Positions 60,921 through 64,000 of a DNA stretch of 64,000 nucleotides are shown piece after piece (position 1 is the first letter of the stretch; each line of letters begins with the position of its first letter). The notes under the pieces were generated by a model. That model was given only the letters and a program-made list of their open reading frames with translations. It did not search any database and was not told the DNA's origin. Position numbers and translations under genes: made by a program. Source of the DNA: Colocasia esculenta (lineage: Eukaryota; Streptophyta; Magnoliopsida; Alismatales; Araceae); NCBI GenBank assembly GCA_014218235.1, contig CM024766.1, positions 71,413,207 through 71,477,206 on the forward strand, in the 5' to 3' direction.

Positions 60921-62186
60921 TGTGGACGTCTCATTTCCGCGCCGTCCCTGGCCGACCTCTGGATCTCCCGGATGCTCGCGGATGCAGCCGAACTCTCGTT
61001 GGCGATGATGGGGTTGCCGGTTGACCTCGTTGACCCTTCGATTGGCTGAGTTGACTAGAGGGAGAACAAAGAAAACAAGCTGAATGAAGGGGAGTACGTG
61101 ATCGCCAGGGCCTTACCTGTGCCCAAGGAGTATTAGAATCGCGCCGGTATGGTCGCCTCGCGCAGCGGATGGAGACGAGGGCTTCAACTTCTCCTCCTTC
61201 AGCCAGCCAAAGGAGAAGAGCTCCGCGGTCTTCTACAGATCGTTCCTGCTACAGAAAAAGACTCTATTAGACTCTAAGAAGTGTGGTGAATGCTCAAAAC
61301 GAAGTATGAAAAGCCCAAAAGGAGAGTCCTGTACCGGTTGCGGACTTGAGAAGAGGGGTGGCCAAATGTTATGACCACCCTTCTTCCCTCCATTTTTGGT
61401 TGGGAAACCCCTTTCTAGGTGTGTAGGGAGAGGACCTACGTGCCTAGAGTGAGTGGGAGAGTGTGTGTGATATGCAAAAGAACTAAAGAGTAAAAGGGAA
61501 AGAGAGAGGGATGGAGATGTAGATCCTCGTTATTGATGTTGTAGCTCCTTGCAAGGGCTCCTCCAGCTTCAAAGCAGCCCTCCTGGATGTCCCAAGTGTG
61601 GAGAGAATGAAGAGGATGAGAGGTGGAAGGTTGGGTGCAATTTTCTCTCTCTTATCTCAAAAGGGCAGCATGTGGATGTCCAGCCTCTCTCTCCCCTGGC
61701 TTAGAGGGCTCAAGGGGGAGTTATATAGACAGTGGGCTCGAGCTCAGCTGCCTTGGATGCTCAAGTGTGAAGAAACACACTTGTATACATGGCAATCCAA
61801 GTCTAAAGGCTCCAACCAAAGGGGAGAGGCCACATGGGATTTTTACTGGGTCAAGGGAGTGCCAAGGTGGCCCATATGCCCGTTGGGAACGGCCCCATGT
61901 GGTGCATGGGCGAGAGAAAGGCGCTAGTGGGCTATATTCTCAGGGTAGTTGCGCAGACTAGGTAAACCATGTTGACGTCCAGAGATCCGGCCGCCAACCT
62001 CATGCAGACGTCCATGGATGTGGACGTCGAAATTGGTCAACGTCCAGAGTGATTGACGTCAACCAGTAGTCGGCGGCCATCGATGCTGCCGTCTACATGG
62101 CATCCGAGGCAAGTCAACAAATGGTCAAACGAGGCTTAATGGGCCAAAAGAGCCTTGCGGGAGATGGGCCAAATCTCGCGTCTACA
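60921..62186 (-). repeat. Element C 5' LTR (1,266 bp)
   Basis: Partner of 16633-17887. TATA on minus near 61721-61728; GACGTC word cluster 61973-62066. Confidence 0.96.
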
Positions 62187-63484
62187 ATAAGGTCCACCAG
62201 TAGAAGTGGATGCTGAACTAGGAAATTGGTGAAATAAGGATGGAGGATCCACATCATGAGTTAGAGGTGAGGAACCATGAAATGTAGGTGAATTGTGTGT
62301 ATCCTGTGGAACTTGAACCTCAACCTCAGATGGGGGCTGAACATCTTGATCAAGCTGTGGTGACTGAACAGCAGAAGGATGTGCCTCTCCTTCAGGTGTA
62401 GTAGGTGGCTCAACAATTGGCCCTCGACAAACTTGAGCACCCTCAATCCGAAAGCCCATAAATTTTTTCAAATGTTTCAAACAATAAATATTGTTTTGTG
62501 GAATGGATTGAACTTTTTCATTTGCAAAAGAAACACAAAAATGATTGAACACAGCAGTGAGATGAGCAATATATGGTAGTGACCTATGAAGGTCCTTTCT
62601 GGTTGTTTCAGACAAAATTTGTGTCATGATAGGATGCAGATTGACTTTGATATCTTTCTTCATGCAATACATGACAAACCTCTGAATATCTGTGAGTCTG
62701 TCCCTTCCACCACCTTGTGCTGTGATAATTGTAGTGAGAATGTGATGAATTAACCGAAGGACAGGTGGAAATGTGTTTGTATTGAACTTAGTGACATAGG
62801 TTTGCCTGGAGTCTGTTTGATCATGAGGGAGACCAGTTAGCAAGGTGTATGCTTCATGCAAATCAAATTCAAATTCATGGTAATCTTCCCCTTCATCAGG
62901 AATCTTGAAAAGTGTAGAAGCCAAATCAGTTGATAAGAGAATAGAAACCCATTTCACTTCAGATTGAAAACCCTCTGGTACATTAGTCAAATTCATGTAA
63001 AATTCTTGCACCAGCCTAGGGTAGAAAGTGCGAAATTCAGAAATAAAGGGCAGCCAGCCTTGAAACTTGAAAAAGTTGATGAAATCAAGAAATGCACTGG
63101 CAAAGTCCTCATCTTGCAAATCAACTGCTAGGGGTTTAAGAATGGGTTTTCCTTCAGAAACTGTCTTGGAAGGTGTAGCTTCAAGGGATTAGAGGAACCA
63201 GGTGAGGTGGAGGAAGATTCCCCTGAACCTGAGGCACTAGTTTTAGAAGAACTGGAGAGAAGCTTCCTCCGGGGATGACGAGGCACTTTGGGGGATTTGC
63301 CACGACCAGAGGATGGCAACCTACCTCGCTTGGAGGGAGTTGCAGAGGGTGAAGATGCATCCAGTTGCTGCATCGGATCATGGCGGCGCTTGCTCCTGTG
63401 TTCGGTTGGGGGCTCTTCAATTACAGCCCCACGAGCAGCAGCCCTAGACCTCGTGCCCCTCCTTGGTGTCTGCTTGGGAGGCAT
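62187..63484 (-). pseudogene. N-terminal and central part of the element D third-ORF protein
   Basis: Starts MPPKQTPRRGTRSRAAARG at 63484, a basic Ser/Pro/Arg-rich N-terminus with nuclear-localisation-like runs. A frame change occurs near 63185. From 63119 there is a globular domain of about 230 residues with LPYIAHLTAVFNHFCVSF near 62550, parallel to LPYAHLLTKIFKHFGV in element S. An acidic/Pro linker (SEVEVQVPQ) follows up to the C insertion. The frame then continues at 16627 without loss, total about 650 codons. No signal peptide or membrane helix. Function unknown. Confidence 0.7.
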
Positions 63485-64000
63485 CGCAACAAGCAGAGAA
63501 GAGAGGAAGATGATGTGGAAGAGGAGGAGATGGCGGGAACAAGAGAGAAATCTCCTGTTTCCTTTGAGATGAAAAGAGGCAGTGGGTCAACCTGCAAATG
63601 AGGGTATAGAAAAAAAGGCTCGACGCAAGAGATGAAGAGGTAAGATGAGCCACCGGTGCTCCTTACCCTAAACAGTGACTGAGAAAATAAATAAAAAAAA
63701 ATGTCTGGAGAAGCAATGGTGTCGACACAGAAGGGGACTGTGTCGACCTGACCAGTGATGGTTTCGACACATGAAGAGGACTGTGTCGACCTGACTGGGC
63801 AAAAAAAAAAAAGATGATATGATCAAGAAAAATTGGGATGGGGTCTTTATGATAATGAAAGAGGTATGAAATCAACTTGTCAAGGATTTTTAATATGTTG
63901 AAGAATCCATTTGTCATTTCTTAACAAAAACCCATTGTTAATTCAAGGTTAAGCAATAACTTACAAGATATGTTCATTGATTAAAATGAAACACTGAAAT
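63485..64000 (-). other. Element D region upstream of third ORF, with GTCGAC words
   Basis: No coding is recognised; pol is expected further right. At 63719-63790 there are four GTGTCGAC/GTTTCGACAC words in two pairs, the same word as in LTR D, separated by about 20 bp. Confidence 0.6.

Larger units (their letters stand above)
16633..62186 (-). mobile_element. Element C: Tat-lineage Ty3/gypsy element, TSD ATAAG
   Basis: The LTRs 16633-17887 and 60921-62186 are about 97% identical and flanked by ATAAG at 16628-16632 and 62187-62191, a perfect 5-bp TSD. The internal region on the minus strand has gag, protease, RT, RNase H, a second RNase H-like domain and integrase, the dual-RNase H order of the Tat lineage. 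Element B (19130-51889) sits in its 3' internal part. Without B it would be about 12.8 kb. Confidence 0.93.
14104..64000 (-). mobile_element. Element D: SIRE-like Ty1/copia element with third ORF (right end outside window)
   Basis: Visible parts are the 3' LTR 14104-15623, PPT, 3' UTR and third-ORF end (to 16632), then, across the inserted element C, the rest of the third ORF and its leader 62187-64000. The reading frame of the third ORF continues exactly across the C insertion when one ATAAG copy is removed, so both pieces are one element. gag and pol would lie beyond 64000. Lineage is inferred from the third ORF plus PPT/LTR style, not from reverse transcriptase. Confidence 0.75.

Overview
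This is plant nuclear DNA. It carries a plasma-membrane proton-pump gene with plant-style GT-AG introns, followed by a large block of LTR retrotransposons. The element types (Tekay-like and Tat-like Ty3/gypsy, SIRE-like Ty1/copia with a third ORF) suggest a seed plant with a repeat-rich genome, probably a eudicot. I cannot name the species.

Layout: positions 50-6812 (+) hold 20 exons of an AHA4/AHA11-type H+-ATPase, with the first coding exon lying before the window. One intron contains a TRIM-like element. Positions 6813-12036 are intergenic: a CT/CA microsatellite, a TIR element with a GTCG-rich core, an 89-bp near-perfect foldback, a decayed coding remnant, and a hAT MITE with an exact 8-bp target duplication.

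From 12037 to the end lies one nested cluster, six elements deep. Outside to inside: E, a Tekay-like gypsy LTR (+, from 12037); D, a copia element with a third ORF (-, 14104 to beyond 64000); C, a Tat gypsy element (-, 16633-62186, TSD ATAAG); B, a Tekay-like gypsy element (-, 19130-51889, TSD AAGAT); S, a SIRE-like copia element (+, 20138-42087); A, a Tekay-like gypsy element (-, 27179-37796, TSD GGACA). My hand counts of LTR divergence (A 1.9%, S 2.0%, B 2.0%, C 3.1%) agree with that order. B, S and A therefore look like a rapid burst after C.

Points of most interest: (1) S and D both carry a long third ORF downstream of pol. The S version is about 1,170 codons with one in-frame stop, has no membrane segment that I can see, and has a roughly 400-codon C-terminal part that I do not recognise. 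(2) B has two well-formed GT-AG introns inside gag. (3) Every LTR family here carries a cluster of its own short CG-containing word (for example GTGTCGACAC, TGTCGCGACA, GACGTC), often palindromic or in inverted pairs. (4) The right end of S is joined to B by a 6-bp microhomology deletion.

No ordinary host gene is seen after the H+-ATPase. All coding after 12 kb belongs to retroelements, and nearly every element is broken by stops, frameshifts or later insertions. Element A is the least damaged, with one stop in gag.
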